DNA from: Burkholderiaceae bacterium
Lineage (GTDB): Bacteria > Pseudomonadota > Gammaproteobacteria > Burkholderiales > Burkholderiaceae_C
Direction: 5' to 3'
DNA: 64,000 nt
Assembly: GCA_024235915.1 (NCBI GenBank)
Contig: JACKLO010000013.1
Location: 144,998-208,997, forward strand
Both the position numbers and the translations under genes were made by a program. The notes below the pieces were generated by a model. The model had not been told where the DNA came from, did not search any database, and was given only the letters and a program-made list of their open reading frames with translations. This document shows, in pieces, positions 27,631 through 35,446 of the stretch. Numbering within the stretch: the stretch's first letter is position 1; each line of letters begins with the position of its first letter.

Positions 27631-27996
27631 TCAGTCGAAGGCCTTGATCTTCGCGAACAGTTCGTCCGCGTTGACCGGCTTGACGATGTAGTCGCGGGCA
27701 CCCTGGCGCATGCCCCAGACCTTGTCGGTTTCCTGGTTCTTGCTGGTGCACATGATCACCGGCACATCGGCCCAGCGCGGGTCGCGGGTGATCGTGCGCG
27801 TGAGCTGGAAGCCGTTCTGCCCCGGCATGACCACGTCCATCAGAATCAGGTCGGGCTTCTCCTCGGCCAGCCGGCGCAGCGCCTCTTCGCCGTTCTCGGC
27901 CGTGCGCACCGCGTAGCCCTTCTTGCCCAGCAGATCGGACAGGTGGTACAGCTCGGTCTTGGAGTCGTCGACGACCAGGACTTTCTGGATCGGCAT
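27631..27996 (-). CDS. pilH: PilH, single-domain response regulator
   Basis: This 121-residue receiver domain has acidic pocket D10-D11, phosphoacceptor Asp54 (LILMDVVMPGQNG), the conserved Thr/Ser (IMCTSKNQ) and the Lys in YIVKPVNADEL. MPIQKVLVVDDSKTE is the typical PilH start, and the ATG at 27996 has a GAGGAA ribosome site. A longer in-frame extension to 28062 is not supported. PilH acts as one of two CheY-like outputs of the pathway and is thought to control pilus retraction or drain phosphate. Confidence 0.93.
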   Translation of the reverse strand: MPIQKVLVVDDSKTELYHLSDLLGKKGYAVRTAENGEEALRRLAEEKPDLILMDVVMPGQNGFQLTRTITRDPRWADVPVIMCTSKNQETDKVWGMRQGARDYIVKPVNADELFAKIKAFD

Positions 27997-28066
27997 GGAT
28001 GGTTCCTCGTTGTACGCGACGCCTGCGGCCTGTGCCGTCGGGACGAAGGGCCGCCCCGACACGCGC

Positions 28067-28504
28067 TCAGGTCGGCTGGCGCCGGAAGGCCTCCACGGCC
28101 TTGAGCAGTTGTTCCTTCGTGAACGGCTTGGTCAGGTAGTCCTCGGAGCCGACCATGCGGCCACGGGCCTTGTCGAACAGGCCGTCCTTGGACGACAGCA
28201 TGATCACCGGCACGCTGGCAAACCGAGGGTTGCGCTTGATGATGGCGCAGGTCTGGTAGCCATCGAGCCGCGGCATCAGGATGTCGCAGAAGATCAACTC
28301 GGGTTCGTGGTCGTTGACCTTGGACAGCGCGTCGAAGCCGTCCTCGGCCAGCACCACCTGGTGCCCACCCTGGCGCAGGAAGATCTCGGCGCTGCGCCGG
28401 ATCGTGTTGCTGTCGTCCACCACCAGCACGCGCGCCCCGGTGGCGGGCGCCCCGCCCGGCTGCGCACCGGTGGCTTCAGGCACCGCTGGAAGTTCCACTT
28501 GCAC
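28067..28504 (-). CDS. pilG: PilG, single-domain response regulator
   Basis: This receiver domain (about 145 residues) has a 24-residue Pro/Ala-rich leader. The acidic pocket is VLVVDDSNTIRRSAE, the phosphoacceptor is Asp74 (LIFCDILMPRLDG) and the conserved Lys is in YLTKPFTKEQL. PilG is the CheY-like output that promotes pilus extension. Two GTG codons compete as start: 28504, only one base after GAGGAG, and 28498, with better spacing. It follows the rubredoxin gene by 33 bases and begins the pil-chp series. Confidence 0.9.
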   Translation of the reverse strand: MQVELPAVPEATGAQPGGAPATGARVLVVDDSNTIRRSAEIFLRQGGHQVVLAEDGFDALSKVNDHEPELIFCDILMPRLDGYQTCAIIKRNPRFASVPVIMLSSKDGLFDKARGRMVGSEDYLTKPFTKEQLLKAVEAFRRQPT

Positions 28505-28537
28505 TCCTCGCTCTGCCGCACGCCATGCGCGGCCGCC

Positions 28538-28711
28538 TCAGATGCGAACCATCTCGAAGTCCTCCTTGCGTGCGCCGCATTCAGGACAGGTCCAGTTCAT
28601 CGGCACGTCTTCCCAGGCCGTGCCCGGGGCGATGCCATGATCGGGATCACCGGCCGCCTCGTCGTAGATCCAGCCGCAGATCAGGCACATCCAGGTACGA
28701 GGTTCGCTCAC
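28538..28711 (-). CDS. Rubredoxin
   Basis: This 57-residue iron protein is a one-electron carrier. The two iron-binding pairs are CLICGWIYDEAAGDPDHG and CPECGARKEDFEMV. The middle segment GIAPGTAWEDVPMNWTCPEC is standard for rubredoxins of this group. It starts at a GTG (MSEPRTWMCL) and is too short for many gene callers. It is the first gene downstream of the palindromic promoter region at 28730-28751 and is followed by pilG on the same strand. The thiD-hemL genes diverge from it, a neighbourhood common in Burkholderiales. Confidence 0.93.
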   Translation of the reverse strand: MSEPRTWMCLICGWIYDEAAGDPDHGIAPGTAWEDVPMNWTCPECGARKEDFEMVRI

Positions 28712-28729
28712 GTGAAGGCACTTCGATCA

Positions 28730-28751
28730 CTACAATGACAACGCATTGTAG
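28730..28751. promoter_or_regulatory. Perfect inverted repeat with a -10-like hexamer on each strand
   Basis: CTACAATG and its exact complement CATTGTAG are separated by six bases, between the divergent rubredoxin (start 28711) and thiD-like (start 28893) genes. Each arm contains TACAAT, a good -10 hexamer on its own strand. On the minus strand TTGATT lies at 28770-28775, 19 bases upstream, giving a plausible sigma70 promoter for rubredoxin-pil-chp. The symmetry could also be an operator. Both readings are inference. Confidence 0.5.
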
Positions 28752-28892
28752 CGACGCCATCCGCCGGAAAATCAAGGAATTGTGAGCACATAGGCAACAC
28801 TCCTCGAGTTTCGCTGGAAGTCCGAGGACGGCTTGTCGCTGGTCTGTTTCCCGGTGGCGGCCCCTGCGCCGGCACCCCCGCTGGAATCCCCG

Positions 28893-29861
28893 ATGAACCC
28901 CGAATCCCCCCCGGCTTCCGACCCCCTCGACCCGGGGCAGGAAGCACCGCCGCCAGCCTGCGTGATGTGCTTCAACGCCGCCGACCCCAGCGGCGCCGGT
29001 GGCATGGCGGGTGACGTGGCCACCGTGGCCGCCATGGGCGCGCACGCCCTGCCGGTGGTCACCAGCATCGTGATGCGCGACACCGCCGAGGTCTTCGACC
29101 AACATCCGCTGGACCCGGAAATCGTCGTCGAGCAGGCCCGCGGCATCCTCGAGGACGTCACCGTCTCCGGCTTCAAAGTGGGCTTCCTCGGCAGCGCCGA
29201 GGTACTGGGTGCGGTGGCCGAGGTGCTGTCGGACTACCCCGACGCGCCGCTGGTGTCGTACCTGCCGAGCCTGTCGTGGCTGGAGGAAGACCCGCAGCAG
29301 AGCTATTTGGAGGCCTTCCGCGAGCTGATCCTGCCGGCCACCGAAGTGCTGGTGGGCAACCACCAGACGCTGATGGAACTGCTGCTGCCGGACTGGGAGA
29401 ACGAGCGCCCGGCCTCCCCACGCGAACTGGCGGTGGCCGCTGGTGAACACGGTACGCGCTATGTGCTGGTGACCGGCGTGCTGCTGCCCAGCAAGGGCGC
29501 CGAGCAGTTCATCGACAACGTGCTGGCCTCACCGCAGGGTGCCATCACGGGCGAGAAGTTCGAACGCTTCGACACCAGCTTCGTGGGCAGCGGTGACACG
29601 CTGGCCGCCTCGCTGGCCTCGCTGCTCGCCGCGGGCAGCGAACTGCAGGCGGCTGTCGGTGAAGCACTGGCCTTTCTGGACCAGAGCCTGGATGCCGGTT
29701 TCCGGCCAGGCATGGGCCATGTCGTGCCGGATCGCTTCTTCTGGGCCCTGCCACCGGCCGACGAAGAGACCGAGGGCACGGAAGACACCGCGGCGGCAGA
29801 CGGGGAGCCGCCAACCGCCGAAGAACCCAAGAGCAAGGGAGCCTCCCGCCGTGTCCATTGA
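28893..29861 (+). CDS. thiD: ThiD-like kinase (hydroxymethylpyrimidine/phosphomethylpyrimidine kinase family)
   Basis: This 322-residue ribokinase-fold protein is in the position where Burkholderiales carry thiD, directly before hemL. The N-terminal segment NAADPSGAGGMAGDVATVAA fits the HMP-kinase pattern, and VTGVLLPSKGAEQFIDN is recognisable. The anion-hole motif reads VGSGDTLAASLASLL with Asp235, where classical ThiD has GTGC. The C-terminal 40 residues are acidic and low in complexity. Thiamine pyrimidine phosphorylation is the likely role, but the catalytic motif leaves doubt. Start ATG 28893 is chosen over an upstream non-ATG codon. hemL begins inside its last 11 bases. Confidence 0.78.
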   Translation: MNPESPPASDPLDPGQEAPPPACVMCFNAADPSGAGGMAGDVATVAAMGAHALPVVTSIVMRDTAEVFDQHPLDPEIVVEQARGILEDVTVSGFKVGFLGSAEVLGAVAEVLSDYPDAPLVSYLPSLSWLEEDPQQSYLEAFRELILPATEVLVGNHQTLMELLLPDWENERPASPRELAVAAGEHGTRYVLVTGVLLPSKGAEQFIDNVLASPQGAITGEKFERFDTSFVGSGDTLAASLASLLAAGSELQAAVGEALAFLDQSLDAGFRPGMGHVVPDRFFWALPPADEETEGTEDTAAADGEPPTAEEPKSKGASRRVH

Positions 29862-31152
29862 GACCAGCAACGCCGCGGCCTTCGAACGCGCCCAGCGCGT
29901 CATCCCTGGCGGCGTCAACTCGCCGGTGCGCGCCTTCCGGGCCGTGGGTGGCACGCCGCGTTTCATCCGCCGCGCCGAAGGTGCGTACCTGTGGGATGTC
30001 GAGGGCAAGCGCTACATCGACTACATCGGCTCCTGGGGCCCGATGATCCTGGGCCACGGCCACCCGGCCGTGCTGGACGCGGTGACGAAGGCGGCCCGCG
30101 ACGGCCTGAGCTTCGGCGCGCCCACCGAGGCTGAGGCGGAACTGGCCGAGGCCATCATCGCCCAGGTGCCGTCGGTGGACCAGGTGCGCCTGGTCTCCAG
30201 CGGCACCGAGGCCGGCATGAGCGCGCTGCGTCTGGCGCGCGGCGCCACCGGGCGCTCGGCCATCGTCAAGTTCGAGGGCTGCTACCACGGCCACGCCGAT
30301 GCGCTGCTGGTCAAGGCCGGTTCGGGCCTGGCCACCTTCGGCCACCCCACCAGCGCGGGCGTGCCGCCCGAGGTGGTGCAGCACACGATGGTCCTGGAAT
30401 ACAACAACGTGGCCCAGCTCGAACAGGCCTTCGCGGAGCGAGGCTCCGAGATCGCCTGCGTGATGATCGAGCCCATCGCCGGCAACATGAACTTCGTGCG
30501 CGCCACCGTGCCCTTCATGACCCGCCTGCGCGAGCTGTGCACGCAGCATGGCGCCTTGCTGGTGTTTGATGAGGTCATGACCGGCTTCCGGGTCGCCCTG
30601 GGCAGCGCACAGAGCCTGTATGCCCGGCTGATCCCGGGTTTCCGGCCCGACATGAGTGTGTTCGGCAAGGTCATCGGCGGCGGCATGCCGCTCGCCGCCT
30701 TTGGCGGGTCCAAGGACGTGATGGCCCAGCTGGCGCCGCTGGGCCCGGTCTATCAGGCCGGCACGCTCAGCGGCAACCCGGTGGCCACCGCCTGTGGTCT
30801 GGCCACCTTGCGTGAGATCTCGCGCCCGGGCTTCTTCGAAGCGCTCGCGGCGCGCACCCATGCCCTGGTCGATGGCCTGGCGGCCGAGGGCCGCAGCGCC
30901 GGCGTGCCCTTGGCCGTGGACAGCGAAGGCGGCATGTTCGGCTTCTTCTTCGCCGACAGCCTGCCGCAGAACTACTCCACGGTGATGGCCACGGACAAGG
31001 AGCGTTTCAACCGCTTCTTCCACGCCATGCTCGACCGCGGCGTGTACCTGGCGCCGGCCTTGTACGAAGCCGGCTTCGTGAGCGCCGCACACAGCGAAGC
31101 GGACATTGCCGTCACGCTGGAAGCCGCGCGCGAGGCCCTGCGGGCGGTCTGA
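29851..31152 (+). CDS. hemL: Glutamate-1-semialdehyde 2,1-aminomutase
   Basis: This 433-residue PLP enzyme makes 5-aminolevulinate in the C5 heme pathway. It opens with AAFERAQRVIPGGVNSPVRA. Next come SSGTEAGMSALRLARGATGR, LVFDEVMTGFRVALG and the PLP lysine Lys273 in FGKVIGGGMPLAAFGG. It starts at GTG 29851 with AAGGGAG upstream and overlaps thiD by 11 bases. Together with hemA at 36.6-37.9 kb this window encodes the two enzymes that make 5-aminolevulinate from glutamyl-tRNA. Confidence 0.97.
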   Translation: MSIETSNAAAFERAQRVIPGGVNSPVRAFRAVGGTPRFIRRAEGAYLWDVEGKRYIDYIGSWGPMILGHGHPAVLDAVTKAARDGLSFGAPTEAEAELAEAIIAQVPSVDQVRLVSSGTEAGMSALRLARGATGRSAIVKFEGCYHGHADALLVKAGSGLATFGHPTSAGVPPEVVQHTMVLEYNNVAQLEQAFAERGSEIACVMIEPIAGNMNFVRATVPFMTRLRELCTQHGALLVFDEVMTGFRVALGSAQSLYARLIPGFRPDMSVFGKVIGGGMPLAAFGGSKDVMAQLAPLGPVYQAGTLSGNPVATACGLATLREISRPGFFEALAARTHALVDGLAAEGRSAGVPLAVDSEGGMFGFFFADSLPQNYSTVMATDKERFNRFFHAMLDRGVYLAPALYEAGFVSAAHSEADIAVTLEAAREALRAV

Positions 31153-31170
31153 ACCCGCGCAGCGGCGGGT
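31153..31170. terminator. Short GC hairpin between convergent hemL and diguanylate cyclase genes
   Basis: ACCCGC and GCGGGT flank a six-base loop immediately after the hemL stop codon. It lies in the 17-base gap to the convergent gene, so it could serve either direction. There is no T run on either side, so factor-independent termination is doubtful. Confidence 0.3.
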
Positions 31171-32876
31171 CAGGCCTGGCCGGCCGCCGCCGGCGCTTCG
31201 GGGACGCCATGGATGCGCACGGCACCCCGGCCCGCCGCCTTGGCGGCGTACATCGCCGCGTCGGCGTGCTGGATGAGCGTCTCGAGCTCGTTGCCCGCCT
31301 CGGGGGCCAGCGCCACGCCCACCGAGGCCCCGACACGCACCGTGATGCCATCCACGGCCAACGGCTCGGCGAGCAGCGTGGCGATGCGATGGGCCAGGCC
31401 CAGCGCCTGGTCTGCGCGGCGCACGCCCATCTGGAGCACGGCGAACTCGTCGCCGCCGAGCCGGGCCACGATGTCGGCGTCCCGCGCCAGCGCGCGCAGG
31501 CGATCGGCCAATGCCGCGAGCACCCGGTCGCCGACGACGTGGCCATGGCGGTCGTTGACCGGCTTGAAATGGTCCAGGTCGATGAAGTGCAGCGCAAATC
31601 CCTGGTCGGCAGCCACGGGCAGCACGGCGCCCAGCCGGTCGCGGAACGACGCGCGGTTGAGCAGGTCGGTGAGGCCGTCGCGCTGTGCCAGTTGGCGGAT
31701 GCTGTCTTCGCGGCGCCGACGGTCCGACACGTCGGTGTAGGTGCGCAGCACGCCGCCGCCTTCCAGCGGCACGCTGCGCACCTCGATCACCCTGCCGTCC
31801 GGCCGCACGCGGTCGTAGACCTGCGGCACGCTGAGGATGCCGCCGGCCCGCACGAAGGCCTTGAGCTCCTCTGGCGTGTCCCGGAATTCATCGGTGGACC
31901 ACTGGTAGTCCAGTACCTCCTCGAAGCGAGGACGGGACGCCATCAGCGCAGGTGGCAGGTCCAGCAATTCAATGGCGCGCGGGTTGCAGATCTCCACCAC
32001 GTGCTCGGCGTTGACCATCATCACGCCCTGCTCCATGCGATCCAGCATGGCCTCGAGCAAGCGGGACTTGTGCTGCAGCGCCGCCTCGCTGTTGCGCGCA
32101 CGTTGTTCGGCCTCCGTCAGGCGGCGTTCGTTGCGCTTGAGCTCGGTGATGTCAACGTGCGCGTAGATGCCACGCCCTTCTGGCCCAGGCTGGCCAACGA
32201 TGCGCACCCAGCGGTCCATTGGCAACGGGAGTTCGAAGGGCGCGCCGACGAATCGCATCCGGTCGACGAGGGCCGCGCTGCCTTCACGATAGAGGTGGCG
32301 GTCAGGCTTGTCCGACCAAATTTCGGCATACAGCGCCTCGAAGGTCTGGCCCACGGCGGCCCCCCTGTCAGGCAGGCCATAGGCGAAGACGAAGGTCTCG
32401 TTGACCCAGGCGATCAGGCCATCGGGCGTGGTCACCATGACCGCATCCGGCAGATGGTCGAACAGCGCCATCTCCGCACGCGTCGGGTCCACCGGCCCGG
32501 CGAGCACCGGCACCGCCTGCTCCGTCCAGATGCGGATGCGGCCCACACCCCGCAGCGGCAACGAGCCCACACGCAGCCGCCGGCCGTGGTGGTCGAAGGC
32601 AAAGGCACGGTGCTGGGCCCGGTGGCGGGCCACCGCGTCGCGCACCTGTTGCGCCAGCCGCGCAGGCTCGGCAACTGGCGCCCGCGTCGCGAAGAAGCGC
32701 TGCAGGTTGGCCTCGTAGGGCTCGCCGGAGTAGATCTGGCCCCCGTGTTCGGGGAAGAAGCGCAGGAAGCTGCGGTTCCAGGTCAGCGTGCGGTCCTGAT
32801 CATCGAGCACGCACGCAGCCACGCCCAGGCTGTCGAGCACGTCGCAGACCGATCGCAGCAGGGCAAGGGCTTCCAT
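31170..32876 (-). CDS. PAS-GGDEF diguanylate cyclase
   Basis: This 568-residue cytosolic protein has three successive PAS-like regions (about 10-125, 130-255 and 280-395), a coiled-coil-like linker and a GGDEF domain. The catalytic motif GGDEF is intact at 474-478 and an inhibitory RxxD site (RDAD) lies five residues before it, so it should make cyclic-di-GMP with product inhibition. No membrane segment or signal peptide is seen. The second PAS contains YAHVDITELKRNERRL, a usual PAS exit. It follows ubiX by 104 bases and may have its own promoter. The input signal is unknown. Confidence 0.9.
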   Translation of the reverse strand: MEALALLRSVCDVLDSLGVAACVLDDQDRTLTWNRSFLRFFPEHGGQIYSGEPYEANLQRFFATRAPVAEPARLAQQVRDAVARHRAQHRAFAFDHHGRRLRVGSLPLRGVGRIRIWTEQAVPVLAGPVDPTRAEMALFDHLPDAVMVTTPDGLIAWVNETFVFAYGLPDRGAAVGQTFEALYAEIWSDKPDRHLYREGSAALVDRMRFVGAPFELPLPMDRWVRIVGQPGPEGRGIYAHVDITELKRNERRLTEAEQRARNSEAALQHKSRLLEAMLDRMEQGVMMVNAEHVVEICNPRAIELLDLPPALMASRPRFEEVLDYQWSTDEFRDTPEELKAFVRAGGILSVPQVYDRVRPDGRVIEVRSVPLEGGGVLRTYTDVSDRRRREDSIRQLAQRDGLTDLLNRASFRDRLGAVLPVAADQGFALHFIDLDHFKPVNDRHGHVVGDRVLAALADRLRALARDADIVARLGGDEFAVLQMGVRRADQALGLAHRIATLLAEPLAVDGITVRVGASVGVALAPEAGNELETLIQHADAAMYAAKAAGRGAVRIHGVPEAPAAAGQA

Positions 32877-32980
32877 CGTCGCGCGGGGCTTCCGGTCGGT
32901 GGGACGCCCCGATTCTGCCGCGACCCGCGAACGAGAAGGGCGCCGCCGCCCGCACGAGAGCTTCCGGCCCGGATCGCCCG

Positions 32981-33541
32981 CTACAGCCCCTGCCAGCGTT
33001 GTGGTGCAGCACCGTCGACACCGACCAAGGCCAGCACACGCTCAACGGTGTCGGCCACCATCGCGTCGATGCTCGCCGGCCGGTGATAGAACGCCGGCAA
33101 GGGCGGGAAGACCACGCCGCCCATCTCGGTGACCGCCGTCATGTTGCGCAGATGGGCCAGATTCAATGGCGTCTCACGCACCATCAGCACCAGCCGCCGG
33201 CGTTCCTTGAGCATGACGTCGGCCGCACGCGTGAGCAGGTTGTCCGACAGGCCGTGCGCCACGGCGGCCAGCGTCTTCATCGAGCAGGGCGCGATCACCA
33301 TGGCGGCCGCGTCAAAACTCCCGCTGGCCACGCAGGCCCCGACGTCACCCGGTGCGTGGGATTCGTCGGCCTCGGCTTCCAGCGCCTTGCGGTCCAGGCC
33401 GAGTTCATGGTGGGCGTTGAGCACGCCAGCCGGGGTCACAACAAGGTGGGTGCGCAGGCCCAGTTCGCGAGCACGGCGCAGCAGTTGCAGGCCGTAGACA
33501 GCGCCGGTCGCGCCGGTGATGCCGACGACGAGGCGGCTCAT
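32981..33541 (-). CDS. ubiX: Flavin prenyltransferase UbiX
   Basis: This 186-residue enzyme makes prenylated FMN, the cofactor of UbiD decarboxylase in ubiquinone synthesis. The motifs VVGITGATGAVYGLQLLRRA, VIAPCSMKTLAAVAHG (with SMKT), LMVRETPLNLAHLRNM and FPPLPAFYHRP are all intact. It starts 13 bases after grxD and completes the hemA-prfA-prmC-grxD-ubiX series of Burkholderiales. Confidence 0.96.
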   Translation of the reverse strand: MSRLVVGITGATGAVYGLQLLRRARELGLRTHLVVTPAGVLNAHHELGLDRKALEAEADESHAPGDVGACVASGSFDAAAMVIAPCSMKTLAAVAHGLSDNLLTRAADVMLKERRRLVLMVRETPLNLAHLRNMTAVTEMGGVVFPPLPAFYHRPASIDAMVADTVERVLALVGVDGAAPQRWQGL

Positions 33542-33554
33542 GCGCAGCCGGTGT

Positions 33555-33872
33555 TCAGGCGCCCTCGCCCAACATCTGCTGCAGTTCGCCGGACTCGTAC
33601 ATCTCCATCATGATGTCCGAGCCGCCCACGAACTCGCCCTTCACGTAGAGCTGCGGGATCGTCGGCCAGTTGGCGTATTCCTTGATGCCCTGCCGGATGG
33701 CCTCGTCCTCGAGCACGTTCACCGTGGCCACACCCTGGGCGCCGCAGGCCTTGAGGATCTGGATGGCGCGGCCGGAGAAGCCGCACATCGGGAACTGCGC
33801 CGTGCCCTTCATGAAGAGCACCACGGGGTGGCCCTTGACGATCTCGTCGATGCGTTGCTGCGTGTCGGACAT
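33555..33872 (-). CDS. grxD: Monothiol glutaredoxin, Grx4 family
   Basis: This 105-residue protein has the CGFS active site (Cys30) in FPMCGFSGRAIQIL, followed by WPTIPQLYVKGEFVGGSDI, the glutathione-binding stretch. Proteins of this family carry or deliver Fe-S clusters. ATG at 33872 gives the standard start MSDTQQRIDEIV; an in-frame extension further upstream is rejected. ubiX follows after 13 bases. Confidence 0.95.
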   Translation of the reverse strand: MSDTQQRIDEIVKGHPVVLFMKGTAQFPMCGFSGRAIQILKACGAQGVATVNVLEDEAIRQGIKEYANWPTIPQLYVKGEFVGGSDIMMEMYESGELQQMLGEGA

Positions 33873-33963
33873 GGCGGCGGTGATTGGCAATGGTGCAAAA
33901 CCAGCACTGTACACACAGAACCCGCCTGTGCGCCGCTGCGCCGCAGATACCCCGCCGAGAAAC

Positions 33964-34536
33964 TCAGAAGCGATAGTGCACACCCAGCTGCAGCATCGGC
34001 ATCGCATCGAGCCGCCGCAGGGTGCCTTCCCAGCCGCGCAGTCCAAAGACTGCACGGCCAAGTTCAGCGGCGGCCGCGCCTTGCCGCAAGGCCAGGCCCA
34101 GGTCCGCCGAGAACCCCCAGCCGCCCTGAGGCGCCACGCCGGAGTAGCCCAGGCCGATGTAGGGCCAGGCGTCCTGTTCCGGCGCCAGGCTGTCCTGCGG
34201 CACCGTGGTCAACGACGGTGACCAGCCACCCGCATGGGCGGCCGAGGGCCCGATGCCGCCGAGGACGATGCCACTGGTAGCGCGGAACCCGCCACGCCAA
34301 CGGGACTGGGTCTCGCTGCCGTGACGCTCCAGGTAGTAGTCGGTCAACAGGGCCGCATGCCGCAGTTCAAAGCCACGGCCGGCGTCGGCGCGCGACAGCA
34401 TCAGGTTCACCCGGGCCTGCAGAACGGGCCAGGCATCGGCCGACGACACCTGCAGGCCATCGGCGGCCGAAGCTGCCAGGGTCCCGCCGAGGGCTGCTGT
34501 GGCCAGCAGGGTCTTGAACAGCCGTGCCATTCGCAT
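33964..34536 (-). CDS. Small outer-membrane-like protein of unknown function
   Basis: This protein of about 190 residues has a signal peptide (ARLFKTLLATAALGGTLAASA, cleavage likely after SAA) and a C-terminus LGVHYRF. The final Phe and alternating pattern are typical of outer-membrane beta-barrels. ELRHAALLTDYYLERH and GGWGFSADLGLALRQG fit strands of a small barrel. The start at 34536 is four bases after GGAGGT; 34539 and 34530 are alternatives. It separates prmC and grxD, which are often closer together in relatives, so it may be a lineage addition. No specific function is recognised. Confidence 0.65.
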   Translation of the reverse strand: MRMARLFKTLLATAALGGTLAASAADGLQVSSADAWPVLQARVNLMLSRADAGRGFELRHAALLTDYYLERHGSETQSRWRGGFRATSGIVLGGIGPSAAHAGGWSPSLTTVPQDSLAPEQDAWPYIGLGYSGVAPQGGWGFSADLGLALRQGAAAAELGRAVFGLRGWEGTLRRLDAMPMLQLGVHYRF

Positions 34537-34606
34537 CATGACCTCCCGCGCAGTTCGCTTGCTCGGTGTCATCCTAGACCTGCAGGCCCCGGGTGTGGGG
34601 ACGGTT

Positions 34607-35446
34607 TCAGGCCGTTTCCGCCGGCATTTCCGGTTTCCGGCCGCCGCTGCAGCGGTCCAGACCCGCCAGGTCCTGGCGTGTGCTCAGGTCTGTGAAGCCG
34701 GCGGCCGCCAGCAGCTGACGTGTCGCCGGGCCTTGGTCATGGCCGTGTTCCAGGAGCAGCCAGCCCCCGGGACGAAGCTGTGGTGGCGCCTCCGCGATGA
34801 TCTGCCGCAGATCGTCGAGGCCATCGCGGCCCGCGACCAGTGCCGACGTCGGCTCATGGCGCAACGCCGGCAGGTGCGGGTCATCGGCCGCCACGTAGGG
34901 CGGATTGGCCACGACGAGGTCGAACTGGCGCCCGGCCAGCGGCTGCCACCAGTGGCCCAGGTGCCAATCAACCGCCAGCTGAAGACGCGCCCCGTTGGCA
35001 CGCGCCATGGCCAGGGCCTCGGGGCTGCGCTCGACCGCCGTGACCTGGGCCGCGGGCCTGGCCGACTTGATGGCCAGCGCAATGGCACCGCTGCCCGTGC
35101 CGAGGTCGGCCACGGCCACATCGGTGCGGCCCTGCAGGCAGGCCAGCGCCCAGTCGACCAGGCCTTCGGTCTCCGGGCGCGGCACCAGCACGCCCGGGCC
35201 CACGGCCAGTGGCAGGCCGCAGAAAATCTGCTCGCCCGTCAGGTAGGCCAGGGGCACGCCATCCGCCTTGGCCTCGAAGGCGGCATTCAGGCGCGCCACC
35301 TGGGTGGCGTCCAACGGCGCGTCATCGTGCGCGATGAGCCAGGCCCGCGACTTGCCCAGCATGGCGCCCAGCAGCAGCTGCACGTCCAGCCGGTCCACGC
35401 CACGTCGGCGCGCCTCGGCCAGGGCACCGGCGACGGTGGGCGTCAT
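34607..35446 (-). CDS. prmC: Peptide chain release factor N5-glutamine methyltransferase
   Basis: This 279-residue SAM enzyme methylates the glutamine of the GGQ motif in release factors. The N-terminal substrate-binding domain has RLDVQLLLGAMLGKSRAWLI. The catalytic domain shows ADLGTGSGAIALAIK (SAM loop) and the diagnostic VVANPPYVAADD. Its ATG overlaps the stop of prfA (ATGA), so enzyme and substrate are translationally coupled. Confidence 0.96.
   Translation of the reverse strand: MTPTVAGALAEARRRGVDRLDVQLLLGAMLGKSRAWLIAHDDAPLDATQVARLNAAFEAKADGVPLAYLTGEQIFCGLPLAVGPGVLVPRPETEGLVDWALACLQGRTDVAVADLGTGSGAIALAIKSARPAAQVTAVERSPEALAMARANGARLQLAVDWHLGHWWQPLAGRQFDLVVANPPYVAADDPHLPALRHEPTSALVAGRDGLDDLRQIIAEAPPQLRPGGWLLLEHGHDQGPATRQLLAAAGFTDLSTRQDLAGLDRCSGGRKPEMPAETA

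Noticed and set aside
32877..32980. Possible terminator or small RNA in the 104-base gap between ubiX and the diguanylate cyclase
   Set aside because: Only weak GC-rich stems without T runs are visible; nothing can be supported.
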